A stretch of 64,000 bases of DNA from an uncultured Candidatus Saccharibacteria bacterium (GCA_937858705.1 CALLZM010000024.1:1-64000); one strand, 5' to 3'. Counted from the first letter of the stretch, positions 41,430-50,348 are shown. Notes: a model not told the origin generated them from the sequence alone. Made by a program: numbers and translations.

Positions 41430-41584
41430 TCAAGCATTCGCCGTCAAATCTGACGATTGCAATAAGACCTCTCCATTTACCCAGATCACTTTTTTTAAGC
41501 GTGGATCGCTCACCGTTTCGCCTATGTGTAATTTGGGTTTTGCTGCGCGAAGCGATAGAAAAAGAGGGGTGATTTTTGTTTAAT
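41430..41584 (-). pseudogene. Possible gene remnant
   Basis: An open minus-strand frame of about 50 codons ends with TGA at 41432-41430. Its sequence (KPKLHIGETVSDPRLKKVIW, then VNGEVLLQSSDLTANA) has the composition of a real protein, but there is no ATG; a GTG inside would give only 28 residues. An in-frame TAA lies just upstream. A terminator-like hairpin follows 33 nt later. It may be the 3' remnant of a lost gene or a very small protein. Confidence 0.25.
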
Positions 41585-41598
41585 TTTGAATAAAACGC

Positions 41599-41627
41599 TT
41601 GCGTTTTACAGCATTTTATGCTACAAT
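41599..41627 (+). promoter_or_regulatory. Promoter of the metallopeptidase-like gene
   Basis: TTGCGT (41599-41604), a 17-bp spacer and TACAAT (41622-41627) predict a start near 41634, four bases before a GTG at 41638. Confidence 0.55.
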
Positions 41628-41637
41628 AAGTCTTATA

Positions 41638-42855
41638 GTGGAACGACCGGAATCTACATCTGTACTAGGCCAAATGCATGTTCGTGGTCAATACGAAAGA
41701 CTGCCGACAGATACGGCTCATCTTGCATCTGAGCTATCAGCTCCCCAAGATGTTGCTCGGCTCGCACGAGATTTTGACGATGGCGTTACGCCACTGCGTG
41801 ATGTGGGCAGGATGTTCACGGCACAGCGGACGGCAATCCTTGAGGCGTATCAAGCCGGTACTGTTGGTGATATTGCCACTACTTATCCAGAGATACTTTC
41901 TAGGCCTGTACAAAACCTACACGAACGAGTTGCGTCAGGACCTCAAGACCAGCCGATCGGCCATAACTTCTTTGTAAACGCTACTGGCTTTCTTGACGCT
42001 CGCTTGCCTTGGGCAAGACAATTTGATGAACTATTGCGTCGTCGCACAGGTGCTTCAATATATGACATAGCCGGGTCAAATGACAGCGTAGGCAAAGACC
42101 GCCTTTTGGCTGCCATTACTGAAAACCCAGACACAGAACTCATGACAACGCTTGCTGTGTATTTGGCTGGCCGCTCTCTTGAGGGCGAAAAATACCTGAA
42201 GCAACAGTATGGTGAAGTATTAGAGCGTGCCAAAGGTAATGTTTACGCGACCACGCAAAGAATTGGCGCAACAACCGGTCTCGGCATTGATATGCTGGAG
42301 CGTGCAGCAGGACAGCTACAACGATCAACCTTCGGCAGTTTTGACCACTTGGAAGGCTTGGTAACTTCAGACAATAGCGGTGCTGCTGGTGATTATCGAA
42401 TAGGCTCATTGCGCGTAGAAGTACAATTTGACGGTAGTGTTCGCTCGGCAAGATTACGCAGCGGTTCAGACGCTTATCATGTCGTAGCACATGAGTTGCA
42501 TCATGCTGGTTCGGCTCAGACGCAAGAAAATTATCGTTGTGGGCTTCAGATAAATGGCGAGGGGCTAGAAGCAAACGAGGGCATGACGGAATACCTTGCG
42601 CAACTATCGGTTGGTAGCCCTGGTATTGAGCGACTGGCAGACGGCAGCATGCGCATTCGACAAGATGTGCCGTATAGAGTGCCTGTGTTTGCCGTGCTTG
42701 CGCTTCATGAGCAATTCAAAGCTGGCAAGAATAATCACTTTGCTGTACTCTTTAACGCCTACCATGGAGATGTGCGCGGGCAAGCGCAACTTGAACAAGC
42801 TCTCGACGCCTTTTACAGACATGATGTTGCCATATCTGGTCAATTAAGTAGATAG
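41638..42855 (+). CDS. Putative zinc metallopeptidase (HExxH)
   Basis: 405 residues from GTG at 41638, chosen because the promoter's start lies about four bases upstream; ATG at 41674 is the alternative. There is no signal peptide or membrane helix. The N-terminal two thirds is helical and unrecognised. VVAHELHHAGSAQ near 285 is an HExxH zinc-binding motif, and ANEGMTEYLAQLS about 30 residues later supplies a third ligand (Glu) in gluzincin style. The substrate is unknown. The gene stands alone, and the base composition is similar to its neighbours. Confidence 0.62.
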   Translation: MERPESTSVLGQMHVRGQYERLPTDTAHLASELSAPQDVARLARDFDDGVTPLRDVGRMFTAQRTAILEAYQAGTVGDIATTYPEILSRPVQNLHERVASGPQDQPIGHNFFVNATGFLDARLPWARQFDELLRRRTGASIYDIAGSNDSVGKDRLLAAITENPDTELMTTLAVYLAGRSLEGEKYLKQQYGEVLERAKGNVYATTQRIGATTGLGIDMLERAAGQLQRSTFGSFDHLEGLVTSDNSGAAGDYRIGSLRVEVQFDGSVRSARLRSGSDAYHVVAHELHHAGSAQTQENYRCGLQINGEGLEANEGMTEYLAQLSVGSPGIERLADGSMRIRQDVPYRVPVFAVLALHEQFKAGKNNHFAVLFNAYHGDVRGQAQLEQALDAFYRHDVAISGQLSR

Positions 42856-42943
42856 CTGCTCCAAAAAATTAAAACAAATTTTTTTCTTTGGGCGAGCAAC
42901 GCCCGCGCCTTGTATTCTTTAGTATTTTTTCGCAAAACGCTAG

Positions 42944-42965
42944 AAAAAACCGCCCCAGAGGGCGG
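42944..42965 (-). terminator. Intrinsic terminator after tRNA-Leu
   Basis: On the minus strand CCGCCC-TCTG-GGGCGG is followed by TTTTTT (42949-42944). It lies 24 nt after the tRNA 3' end. Confidence 0.88.
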
Positions 42966-42988
42966 CAATTTCCCGAAAAGTTCGTTTT

Positions 42989-43076
42989 TGGTACCGCGAG
43001 CCGGACTTGAACCGGCACGAGCGTAATGCTCAAGGGATTTTGAGTCCCTCATGTCTACCAATTCCATCACCGCGGC
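42989..43076 (-). tRNA. tRNA-Leu (CAA)
   Basis: Eighty-eight nucleotides including an encoded CCA. The anticodon stem AGGGA/TCCCT holds loop CTCAAAA, giving anticodon CAA for UUG codons. A long variable arm (TGAGC...GCTCG) is typical of class II leucine tRNAs, and the T loop is GTTCAAGTC. The acceptor stem has two wobble pairs. TATAAT at 43103-43098 on the minus strand is its likely -10 box. Confidence 0.93.
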
Positions 43077-43164
43077 ATAGGTATTTGTGCAAGATGTATT
43101 ATAGCATAGAGTCACGAAGTGATATATATTTTGAGCGGCAATATGGGGTGAACGGGTATCGAAA

Positions 43165-43194
43165 TTGACAAATACCCATGAAGTATGATATAAT
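43165..43194 (+). promoter_or_regulatory. Consensus promoter of the broken gene
   Basis: TTGACA (43165-43170), an 18-bp spacer and TATAAT (43189-43194) match the consensus. The ATG at 43201 follows after 6 nt. Confidence 0.8.
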
Positions 43195-43200
43195 GAAAAG

Positions 43201-44728
43201 ATGAGTCAGGAATCTTTGAGGGGGCGTGAACTTGATCGCTCACCATCCCCTATCGAGTAGCTGGTTAAGAATGGGTTTATGGATGAGTTGGGTAATTTGA
43301 CCGATGAAGCGAAGTTGGCAATTCGTCGTGCAGGTAAGAACCTCGAGATATATACCTTGGGAGGCTTGGTGTTTCGCGAAGAAGAGAACAGTTATCTCCG
43401 CCGCTATGATGGTCCTTGGATCTCAAATAAGAAGTTAACTTTCTTTGACAACTCCACTCTCGTTGCTATAGTTGGACAGTGGCGAGGCGAGATCGAGGCG
43501 GCAAAGGACGGTGAGCAAACCTTACCAGGGCGCTATGGTTTGCACCGCATTATTGCACTGGGCACAGGAGCTGTTATTTGTGGATTGGCGGGGGCTAATT
43601 CTCATTTGGCGAGCGGCGGTAGTATTTGGCCGGCACTTGTTACGGGGACGGCGGGAGTTCTGGGCGGGATGCTTATTGAAGAGCAGGCTCGCCCATCGCA
43701 TATCCGAGATCCTGCCTTGTGGGCCAAGGAACAAGCTGTTATGGTGTATGAGTTGGCGAAGTGCAATGTATTGAGTGAGTTGAGTGTGGGTAGCATCTGC
43801 AACCCCAATAGGTCAATCACTCCAGTGACAGAATCTGACTATAAGGTTCAACCCCGAATCGGGGAAGGAACTGCCTTCGGGGGGACCAATAAACGAATAC
43901 TCTGCAGAGAAGCTTGGGGTTGAATTGGGCTTGAGTGAGTATGGCCGTTTTTCTAATTTGGTTACGATGTTGTCTCTGTCTGTAGGTCCGCATGAGATGT
44001 GGGAGCCATTGCGTGATCTGCTACATGCTCGTGAACAGGCAAAACAAGAAGAAGATGAACTAAACAAGCACATGCATGCAGCAGAAACTCGGAAAAATAT
44101 GGGTGCGGACAATGAGGGTGTTTCTATATTACTCGGCGCAACTGTTGACGACTCAAATGGCATGACTCAGCAGCAAGAGGGCCCGTTCGTACATGGTCCT
44201 GATCCTCACGACTATAAGTTTCTAGGAAAAATAGCAAGATCTTTGAGATTTTCGAAACAACATGGCGTAAAAAATGATGGGCTATCTCATGGGTTGGTGG
44301 ATGAATCTGTGCCTAACTCACTTCAAGCAATAGAGCAGAAATATCAGCAGGCTTGGATTGATTTTATTGATACGATTGCTCCTATCTATAATCAACATAA
44401 GGTAGACAGCGAGCAATCTGCACTGGCTAAAAGATGGGCTAAGATCGAAGCGGAGCTCGTGAGAGTCGAGGAGGACGAGCTTTATACTGGTGCTTTTCTC
44501 GACAGTCTACGAGAGGCTCTTGGCAAGCACTCAGAACCGAGTGAAGAAATACTAAGTACAGCAGAAAGTGCCATTCGTTTTATCGGAGCAATTCCTGAAA
44601 TGCTTCCAGGTAGCGGTGTGTATGAGATTTATGCGGCGTTTCATGATAAATACAAAAATATCGGCATAGCTACTTTAGGTGATTTCCAGAAAAAACACCC
44701 CACGATTGATGTAAATATTCCATCGTGA
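43201..44728 (+). pseudogene. Membrane protein gene broken by an amber codon and a frameshift
   Basis: The leaderless ATG at 43201 opens MSQESLRGRELDRSPSPIE and meets TAG at 43258; the same frame resumes with LVKNGFMDELGNL and runs to 43923. At a run of six G (43879-43884) the coding signal moves to another frame: removing one G joins GEGTAFGG directly to PINEYSAEKLGVELGLSEYG and on to the stop at 44728. Whole length would be about 508 residues. Two membrane helices lie near HRIIALGTGAVICGLAGA and IWPALVTGTAGVLGGMLI. The rest is soluble and helical with coiled-coil-like parts. The protein is not recognised. Decay, sequencing error at the G run, or recoding could each explain the pattern. Confidence 0.6.
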
Positions 44729-44729
44729 C

Positions 44730-45527
44730 CTATTGCGAATCAGTGAGGCTTGTCGCAATAGCCTCCAATTTTTGACTAGGTGACCAAAGAAGATAGCTCG
44801 CGATGCGAGTAGCGGTGTCGCCTCGCCAAATACGCATAGGATTATCCCAGGCTTGAGTAACTACCTGTCCATTATCGGCAATGATGATGTGGTCTTGGTG
44901 GAGTGTGACGATGGTGACGGGATATGAAATGGTGAATTTGTGCAGTGCTTCGACAAGTTGCAGCAACTGCATGCTAAATACCAGAATCTTTGGGTAGTAG
45001 ACTGCTTGAAACAGCTTTTGCACTTGTGCAAAGCTAGCGACTAGTACGGTTTGTTCTCGCTCGACGATGGCTTTGGTATCGTTCTTGATGAGATCGATGG
45101 CATCGCGAGTCATAACCACCAACGCATCCGACTTTTGAAGAACGGTTTCGTAGCATATAGCAGTCTGGCTATTCCTGCCAGCATCGCCGATGAACAGCGA
45201 GGTATCTGCCCAGGCAAGGCTCGCCAGCATATCGTTTGTCGCCTCGCTTGAAACGCCGCCGCTCTGCGTGCTGGCAACATACAGAGTGTTGGGGATGGTT
45301 TTTGGAATAATGGGCTTTAGGGCTGAAGGCAATACGACACGAATTGCACCGACACCAAGCTCGCTGGCTATGCTATATGCTTCGGCGACCCCTGCGAAGC
45401 CGAGTTTGTTGCCGCCGATGATAGCAAGGTTACCAGCTTGGTCACGGCGCTCTGGTTTATTCCATAGCATAGCGGGAAAGAGTGGTTGATTGGGCTGTTG
45501 CTTTTGCCAATAGGGGTAATCTTGCAT
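44730..45527 (-). CDS. ADP/ATP-dependent NAD(P)H-hydrate dehydratase-like (YjeF C-terminal domain)
   Basis: 265 residues of the ribokinase-like fold. NLAIIGGNKLGFAGVAEAYS near 33 is the family's N-terminal signature. LFIGDAGRNSQ near 112 and VVMTRDAIDLI near 137 follow. The usual NGTGD-like catalytic motif near the C-terminus is replaced by RIWRGDTATRIASYLL, so activity is less certain. It would repair damaged NAD(P)H. The N-terminal epimerase partner is missing here. The stop abuts the pseudogene's stop, 1 bp apart. Confidence 0.7.
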   Translation of the reverse strand: MQDYPYWQKQQPNQPLFPAMLWNKPERRDQAGNLAIIGGNKLGFAGVAEAYSIASELGVGAIRVVLPSALKPIIPKTIPNTLYVASTQSGGVSSEATNDMLASLAWADTSLFIGDAGRNSQTAICYETVLQKSDALVVMTRDAIDLIKNDTKAIVEREQTVLVASFAQVQKLFQAVYYPKILVFSMQLLQLVEALHKFTISYPVTIVTLHQDHIIIADNGQVVTQAWDNPMRIWRGDTATRIASYLLWSPSQKLEAIATSLTDSQ

Positions 45528-45547
45528 ATGACTCTACTATAAAAGAA

Positions 45548-46333
45548 TTATGGTTTTTTCTCAAGGATCGATGGTACAACTTGGTCGAGTACTAGCCCTT
45601 CCCTGTCGAGATATGTTGCGAGCCGTTTGCCAACGAAACGAAAATGCCATGATTCGTGCGATACTCCTGTGATGGCGACTTTATCTTCTGGGTATCGTAC
45701 AATAAATCCGTATTGCGGGGCGTGTGTGGCTAGCCACTGGGCGGTAGGTTCACCAAGGTTACAGTTGGAAAAATTTGCTTTGCAAGCTGGCGTGTAGCTT
45801 GATAAATCGACGGCTAGTCCAAGCTGATGTTCGCTATGACCTGGTGTGGCGATAAATTCGTTGGCCCAGGCGGCGCCATATTCGGCTACGGACGATTCTA
45901 GTAGTTCTTGCTGGTCACTACTGGAACGAAAACTACTCGTGACGATAATGGGATATCCGGCTTTTTCGGCAGCATGTGCGAGCTCGGCAAGCTGCTTGTT
46001 GGCGGCCGTTTGTAAGCGGTTATCGATGATCCAATCTCCGTACGGAATACTGAGCGTTTCGAGACTTTTTGGGGTAAATCCTATGTCTATCGGTGCTGTT
46101 TTGGAGACCAATTGCCATTGACCGCCATTTTCAAGCCATCGCCAAGTTGGTACTACTAGGCCATATCGAGCGTCTTCTGGATGAACGATTGTAGCATATG
46201 GCAGTGGTTGATTAGCCATATCTTGATAGTGTTTGTCGATAGTATCGCCAAGAGTGCCCAATGCGCCAACAAACCAGCAAACAAACACTGCATAGCTTGC
46301 TAGTGCTACCGCTATCGCCAATCTCACCTTCAT
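45548..46333 (-). CDS. D-alanyl-D-alanine carboxypeptidase (VanY/M15B)
   Basis: 261 residues from the ATG at 46333; TATACT (46345-46340) ends 6 nt before it. A signal anchor (LAIAVALASYAVFVCWFVGA) covers residues 4-25. The M15B catalytic domain shows VTSSFRSSSDQQELLE, EFIATPGHSEHQLGLAVDLS (zinc ligands His and Asp) and GVSHESWHFRFVGKRLA (catalytic Glu and third zinc ligand). It trims the terminal D-Ala of peptidoglycan stem peptides. It is divergent from the CapA gene and has a paralogue at 47562. Confidence 0.92.
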   Translation of the reverse strand: MKVRLAIAVALASYAVFVCWFVGALGTLGDTIDKHYQDMANQPLPYATIVHPEDARYGLVVPTWRWLENGGQWQLVSKTAPIDIGFTPKSLETLSIPYGDWIIDNRLQTAANKQLAELAHAAEKAGYPIIVTSSFRSSSDQQELLESSVAEYGAAWANEFIATPGHSEHQLGLAVDLSSYTPACKANFSNCNLGEPTAQWLATHAPQYGFIVRYPEDKVAITGVSHESWHFRFVGKRLATYLDREGLVLDQVVPSILEKKP

Positions 46334-46378
46334 GACAATAGTATATACCACTTACGGCAATTTTGTTACACTAATGAT

Positions 46379-47575
46379 ATGAAGCTTCGTAGGAATAGTC
46401 GAGGTATGCGGTGGCTTATCATCGTGCTTGTTTTGGCTGCCGCGATAGTGGTGACTTATAGTGTGCTGAGTAAGCAAAACTCTCGTACGCCTGAGGAAAA
46501 AACTGACCAGCAAGCAAATATACCAAAAGAACATGAACCCCAGTCTGAGCCGTCACTACAGTTTGCGGCCATGGGTGATATGCTAGCGCATGATTCGGTG
46601 GTCAACCAAGCAAAAACTGCCAGCAGCTATGATTTTTTGCCGTACTTTGCCAGCATTCGGCAATTATATAAAGACAGCGAGGTTGTATTTTGCAATCCTG
46701 AAACACCAGCGGCAGGATCTGAATTTGGCATAAGCGGCTATCCGACATTCAATGCTCCGCTAGAGTTTTCGCGCGACCTGAGTGAAGCTGGCTGCAATCT
46801 TATAAATTTTGCCAATAATCACATTGCTGATAAGGGCGCCGCTGCCCTTAAAGCGACGCTCGACGCCTGGGATAAGTTGCAACCACTTGCTATAACAGGG
46901 GCAAATCGCACGCAGGCCGAGCAAAATACTGTTCGTTATTTCGAAAAAAATGGGCTCAAAGTAGCATTTGTGGCGTTCGCCGATTTTAGCAATGCTCCCT
47001 TGCCGCATTCTTATAGCGTCAATTTGTATCATGACGAAACGGTGGTGACGCAATTGCTCACGGAAGCTCGTAAAAATGCCGACGCTGTGGTAGTGTCGGC
47101 GCACTGGGGTACTGAAGATTCGCATGAGGTCAATCAAGACCAGAAAGAGGCGGCTCGTTTGTTTTCTCGCCTGGGAGCCGATGTTGTCATCGGTACTGGT
47201 CCGCATGTATTGCAGGGCACGGAGATGATCACTCGTGATGATGGGCAGTCGACTTTGGTGTGGTATTCGATTGGCAATATGCTTTCGAGCCAATTGCAAG
47301 TCGATCAGCTAACAGGTGGTATCGCCAAGTTTACGCTCACGAAAAAAGAAGGAAAAATGACCATCTCGGATATCGTTTTTGAGCCAACACTCATGAGCTA
47401 TGAATGGTCGGCGGCCGATAAAGCAGCCGATAGATTAGATAAACGGTCCAATCTCAAGCTACAACCACTGCGAACTGCAAAGGAAGAAGCAGTACTCTTT
47501 GGCGTGACAGTTGAAGAGCGATATAGCAAAGTACGCCAGTGGCTTGGTGGTTCTGCTGGGGTCAAGATTCTTTAG
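46379..47575 (+). CDS. CapA-family (PGA_cap) metallophosphoesterase-like protein
   Basis: 398 residues. One membrane anchor (LIIVLVLAAAIVVTYSVLS, about 13-31) precedes an external CapA domain. AAMGDMLAHDSVV, CNLINFANNHIADKGAAAL and VVSAHWGTEDSHEV carry the expected metal ligands, and LGADVVIGTGPHVLQGTEM follows. CapA is needed for poly-gamma-glutamate capsule synthesis in Bacillus, but most family members elsewhere have unknown roles in the envelope. No capB/C genes are present. TACACT (46367-46372) ends 6 nt before the ATG. It lies between two VanY genes, pointing to wall metabolism. Confidence 0.88.
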   Translation: MKLRRNSRGMRWLIIVLVLAAAIVVTYSVLSKQNSRTPEEKTDQQANIPKEHEPQSEPSLQFAAMGDMLAHDSVVNQAKTASSYDFLPYFASIRQLYKDSEVVFCNPETPAAGSEFGISGYPTFNAPLEFSRDLSEAGCNLINFANNHIADKGAAALKATLDAWDKLQPLAITGANRTQAEQNTVRYFEKNGLKVAFVAFADFSNAPLPHSYSVNLYHDETVVTQLLTEARKNADAVVVSAHWGTEDSHEVNQDQKEAARLFSRLGADVVIGTGPHVLQGTEMITRDDGQSTLVWYSIGNMLSSQLQVDQLTGGIAKFTLTKKEGKMTISDIVFEPTLMSYEWSAADKAADRLDKRSNLKLQPLRTAKEEAVLFGVTVEERYSKVRQWLGGSAGVKIL

Positions 47576-48383
47576 TCATATATGGCCATGCTTCATCGAG
47601 CGTGAGACCAGATTCGTAGAGTGCTGTCGCGAGATTTTTGCCAACGAAACGAAAATGCCACGGTTCGTAAATGAAATCGGTAATGCCGTTTTTATCTTTA
47701 GGATAGCGCAAAATGAATCCGTATACATGAGCGTGAGTTGCTAACCATTTGCCCGCAGGTGTATCGCCGAAACACTCTTCGAGGTAGCATTTCATATCGC
47801 GAGTTGATAAGTCCATGACGAGGCCTGTTTGATGTTCGCTGTAGCCCGGCTTGGTGCTAAAAGTGTCGGCAGCTTCTTGTCCGTAGGTGTTGCTGTAGTT
47901 TGTGTAATACAAGTTTTGCAAGTCACGGCTTCTGAAGCCGCTGCCAATGATGAGATCGAACCCCTCCTTTTTGGCATCAGCAAATAGTTGCTCGGCATAC
48001 GGGGCAATATCCGAGCGAATAGATCGTTCGTCGTTACTTTTGTCGGTTCGGGAATGTTCTGCAAATAGGGTGAGTTCTGCTGGCCGATAATTCGAGTTTG
48101 TCAGCGGGTGGCTTTTGTTGACTAAACGCCAGATATGATCGTCTGCCGTGTAGTCGCCCGTCATTTTCTCGATGGGTATTGCACCCGGCAATTCAAGTTT
48201 ATTCGTGGCTGGTTCTACTGCCTTTTGGACTGGTGCTTCTTGCGCTACTTCAGGAGCCTTCTTCTTGCTTTTTTCACTACTGAACTGATGAGATATAAGA
48301 GCAATGACACCGATAGTTATGACAAAGACAACGACAATAGCGATGAATAACGCCAGATGATTGGTCGACTTACGAATACGCAT
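47562..48383 (-). CDS. D-alanyl-D-alanine carboxypeptidase (VanY/M15B), paralogue
   Basis: 273 residues with an N-terminal anchor (ALFIAIVVVFVITIGVIALI, about 11-30) and a KKAPE linker. Catalytic motifs are IIGSGFRSRDLQNLY, TKPGYSEHQTGLVMDLSTRD and DFIYEPWHFRFVGKNLA. It shares the VanY fold with the protein at 45548 but differs in the linker and in one Cys pair (CYLEECFG). It overlaps capA convergently by 14 nt and is third in a unit with xthA. Confidence 0.92.
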   Translation of the reverse strand: MRIRKSTNHLALFIAIVVVFVITIGVIALISHQFSSEKSKKKAPEVAQEAPVQKAVEPATNKLELPGAIPIEKMTGDYTADDHIWRLVNKSHPLTNSNYRPAELTLFAEHSRTDKSNDERSIRSDIAPYAEQLFADAKKEGFDLIIGSGFRSRDLQNLYYTNYSNTYGQEAADTFSTKPGYSEHQTGLVMDLSTRDMKCYLEECFGDTPAGKWLATHAHVYGFILRYPKDKNGITDFIYEPWHFRFVGKNLATALYESGLTLDEAWPYMTKES

Positions 48384-48388
48384 GGGCG

Positions 48389-49192
48389 CTACCGCTCCCC
48401 TATTTCAATACTGACCGGGCAATGATCTGAGCCCATTTGCTCGGCATGGATGCGTGGTCGTTTCACTCTATCGGCGATAGCACTACTTGCCAGCCAATAA
48501 TCGATCCGCCAGCCGACATTGCGTGCCCTTGCATTTGCCCAGTGCGTCCACCAAGAATACGCCTCAGTCTTGTCTGGGTATGCCTGCCGAAAAGTATCCA
48601 CGAAGCCTGCATGAAGAAATTGTTGAAATCCACTCCGTTCTTCATCGGTAAAACCATGTTTTCCGATATTCGCTTTAGGATTCGCCAAGTCAATATCTTG
48701 GTGGGCAACATTGAGGTCGCCGCAAAAGAGCACTGGCTTCACTTTTTCGAGCTCCTTGACATGCTCTAGAAATGCTGGATCCCACTGCTTGTGGCGCAAG
48801 CCGAGTCGTGACAAATCGCCCTTAGAATTTGGCGTATATACAGTGACTATCCAAAAATCATCGAACTCCGCAGAAATCACCCTCCCCTCCTTGGTGGGAT
48901 CGCCATAGCCGTCTGCTATCAGGCCATATTTCGCAGCGATTGCGTCAACGAAGCCGTATAACACTGAGAGCGGCTTTACTTTAGTAAAGATGGCAGTGCC
49001 GCTATAGCCTGCCTTATCGGCACTATTCCAAAACTCTTCGTATTGTGGCATGTCTATGACCGCTTGGCCTTGCTTGGCTTTGGTTTCTTGCAGGCATATG
49101 ATATCGGGGTCGTAGGTCTCGACGAACTTCGAAAATTCACCTTTATTGATGACAGCACGAATTCCGTTTACATTCCAAGAAAAGAGTTTCAT
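48389..49192 (-). CDS. xthA: Exodeoxyribonuclease III
   Basis: 267 residues. It is an AP endonuclease/3'-exonuclease of the EEP fold acting in base excision repair. Motifs are FSWNVNGIRAVI, ICLQETKA, FCGDLNVAHQDID, WWTHWANARARNVGWRID and MGSDHCPVSIE. Its ATG overlaps the stop of the small coiled-coil gene by 4 nt, and the VanY gene follows after 5 bp. Confidence 0.95.
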   Translation of the reverse strand: MKLFSWNVNGIRAVINKGEFSKFVETYDPDIICLQETKAKQGQAVIDMPQYEEFWNSADKAGYSGTAIFTKVKPLSVLYGFVDAIAAKYGLIADGYGDPTKEGRVISAEFDDFWIVTVYTPNSKGDLSRLGLRHKQWDPAFLEHVKELEKVKPVLFCGDLNVAHQDIDLANPKANIGKHGFTDEERSGFQQFLHAGFVDTFRQAYPDKTEAYSWWTHWANARARNVGWRIDYWLASSAIADRVKRPRIHAEQMGSDHCPVSIEIGER

Positions 49193-49422
49193 GAGGCATT
49201 TTCGAGTTTGGTAACGCGGCGGTCAAGAAGGCGAAGATCGGCGTTGGTGTCTTTGACGGCTTGTTTGATGATTTTAATATCTGTTTTTAGCTCGGCGATA
49301 TCTTCTTTCATGGCTGGTATGTATTGGACTTGCTCCTGCATACCAACAACGATTTCAAACACCGCTTGTATTTGCCCGCGCATTTCCTCTAAGATGACAT
49401 TTGTATATCGATCTTCATTCAT
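49189..49422 (-). CDS. Small coiled-coil protein (77 aa)
   Basis: 77 residues from the ATG at 49422, which lies 6 nt after TACAAT (49434-49429) and therefore fits a leaderless start. It is a single amphipathic helix: NEDRYTNVILEEMRGQIQAV, then KEDIAELKTDIKIIKQAV and LRLLDRRVTKLENAS with heptad hydrophobics. Similar small proteins recur in Patescibacteria, function unknown. It is the first gene before xthA (4-nt overlap) and is divergent from the cytidylate-kinase-like gene. Confidence 0.7.
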   Translation of the reverse strand: MNEDRYTNVILEEMRGQIQAVFEIVVGMQEQVQYIPAMKEDIAELKTDIKIIKQAVKDTNADLRLLDRRVTKLENAS

Positions 49423-49463
49423 ATACATATTGTAGCATATAGTTCTATGGTATAGTGAGATGG

Positions 49464-50336
49464 ATGAACACACCACGCTACCGATATCCAGAGCCGCTTA
49501 CAACACCAAAACTCATCACTATTCAAGGTCAAGCCAGGGGTGGAAAAGGCAGCCTCGCCCGTGCACTGCAGACCTCGCTTGAACAAGATTTTCGGGTGTA
49601 CACTATCGACCAAGGACTAAAATTTCGGGTGTTTGCTCGTATGGCTATCGACCAAGGATTTGACTATGAAAATACCGATGCTATACAGGATTTCGTGCTG
49701 AACGCAGATCATCAGGCGGAAGTCGTCGAGCGGTTACTCGCGGGTGCGAATATGCCAGACGATGAGTTCAAAGATACCTATTATCAGCATAAAGTTTCAA
49801 ATGTTTCTGGTATGTTTGGTAAAGTGTCGGCAACGCATGATGTGGTGATCGACCTGCTATTTAAAGAAGTCCAGGCGGCAGTTGGTCTGTACGATGTCAT
49901 CATGATAGATGGTCGTGCCATGCAAAAATATGGAGATCGGTTGGCGGCAGATGGTGTTGTAGATCACATTCTGGCTATCGATGTGGTGTGTGAACCACTG
50001 GTGGCTGCTCGAAGAGTGACGCAGCTTTTTGCGCCTGTCGAGGAACTGTCGAATGAAGACCTCATTCGTCTTATTTATACCACCGAAGATATTTCGCGTC
50101 GCAATAGTTCCGACGCGAGGCGCAAGCGCGACCCATCAGTCTTCCTTCATGAGGCATTTGAGCTCGATGTATTGCGACCAATTGAGTCGGACGAGCAATT
50201 CGATAAAATGTCTGCCAAGGCGGCTGAAGTAGGTGTGCTATCCATCGACAATTCTTTCACTCGCACTCTTGAACAATTTACCGAACCGAGCATTCGTCTC
50301 ATTCGATCAGTCATCGAGCGATCATTGGCTATATAG
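49464..50336 (+). CDS. Cytidylate kinase-like P-loop protein
   Basis: 290 residues from ATG at 49464, 7 nt after TATAGT; GTG at 49455 is an alternative that overlaps the -10 box. The P-loop is ITIQGQARGGKGSLARAL near residue 20, an altered form of GxxGxGKS. IDGRAMQKYGDRLAADGVVD and EDISRRNSSDARRKRDPSVF correspond to the CMP-binding and lid regions of cytidylate kinases. It is longer than the standard enzyme (about 225), so the substrate may differ. The two glycosyltransferases follow it on the same strand with short gaps. Confidence 0.75.
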   Translation: MNTPRYRYPEPLTTPKLITIQGQARGGKGSLARALQTSLEQDFRVYTIDQGLKFRVFARMAIDQGFDYENTDAIQDFVLNADHQAEVVERLLAGANMPDDEFKDTYYQHKVSNVSGMFGKVSATHDVVIDLLFKEVQAAVGLYDVIMIDGRAMQKYGDRLAADGVVDHILAIDVVCEPLVAARRVTQLFAPVEELSNEDLIRLIYTTEDISRRNSSDARRKRDPSVFLHEAFELDVLRPIESDEQFDKMSAKAAEVGVLSIDNSFTRTLEQFTEPSIRLIRSVIERSLAI

Positions 50337-50348
50337 AAGGAGCTATTG

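Larger units (their letters stand above)
41213..41637. other. 425-bp intergenic region with hairpins
   Basis: It contains the sortase promoter (TATACT, minus), CCGTC-AGCAT-GACGG, a long hairpin at 41356-41397, a possible short minus-strand ORF (41430-41584), the hairpin AAAACGC/GCGTTTT (41592-41607) and the promoter of the metallopeptidase gene. A plus-strand ORF of 94 codons here has no Shine-Dalgarno site or recognisable content and I do not accept it. Confidence 0.5.

Noticed and set aside
41299-41583. 94-codon plus-strand ORF in the intergenic region
   Set aside because: No ribosome site, no recognisable sequence, and it runs through hairpins and the opposite-strand fragment.
43258-43260. 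In-frame TAG as evidence of stop-codon reassignment
   Set aside because: Other genes here use TAG, TGA and TAA as ordinary stops, and the same gene carries a frameshift, so decay is simpler.
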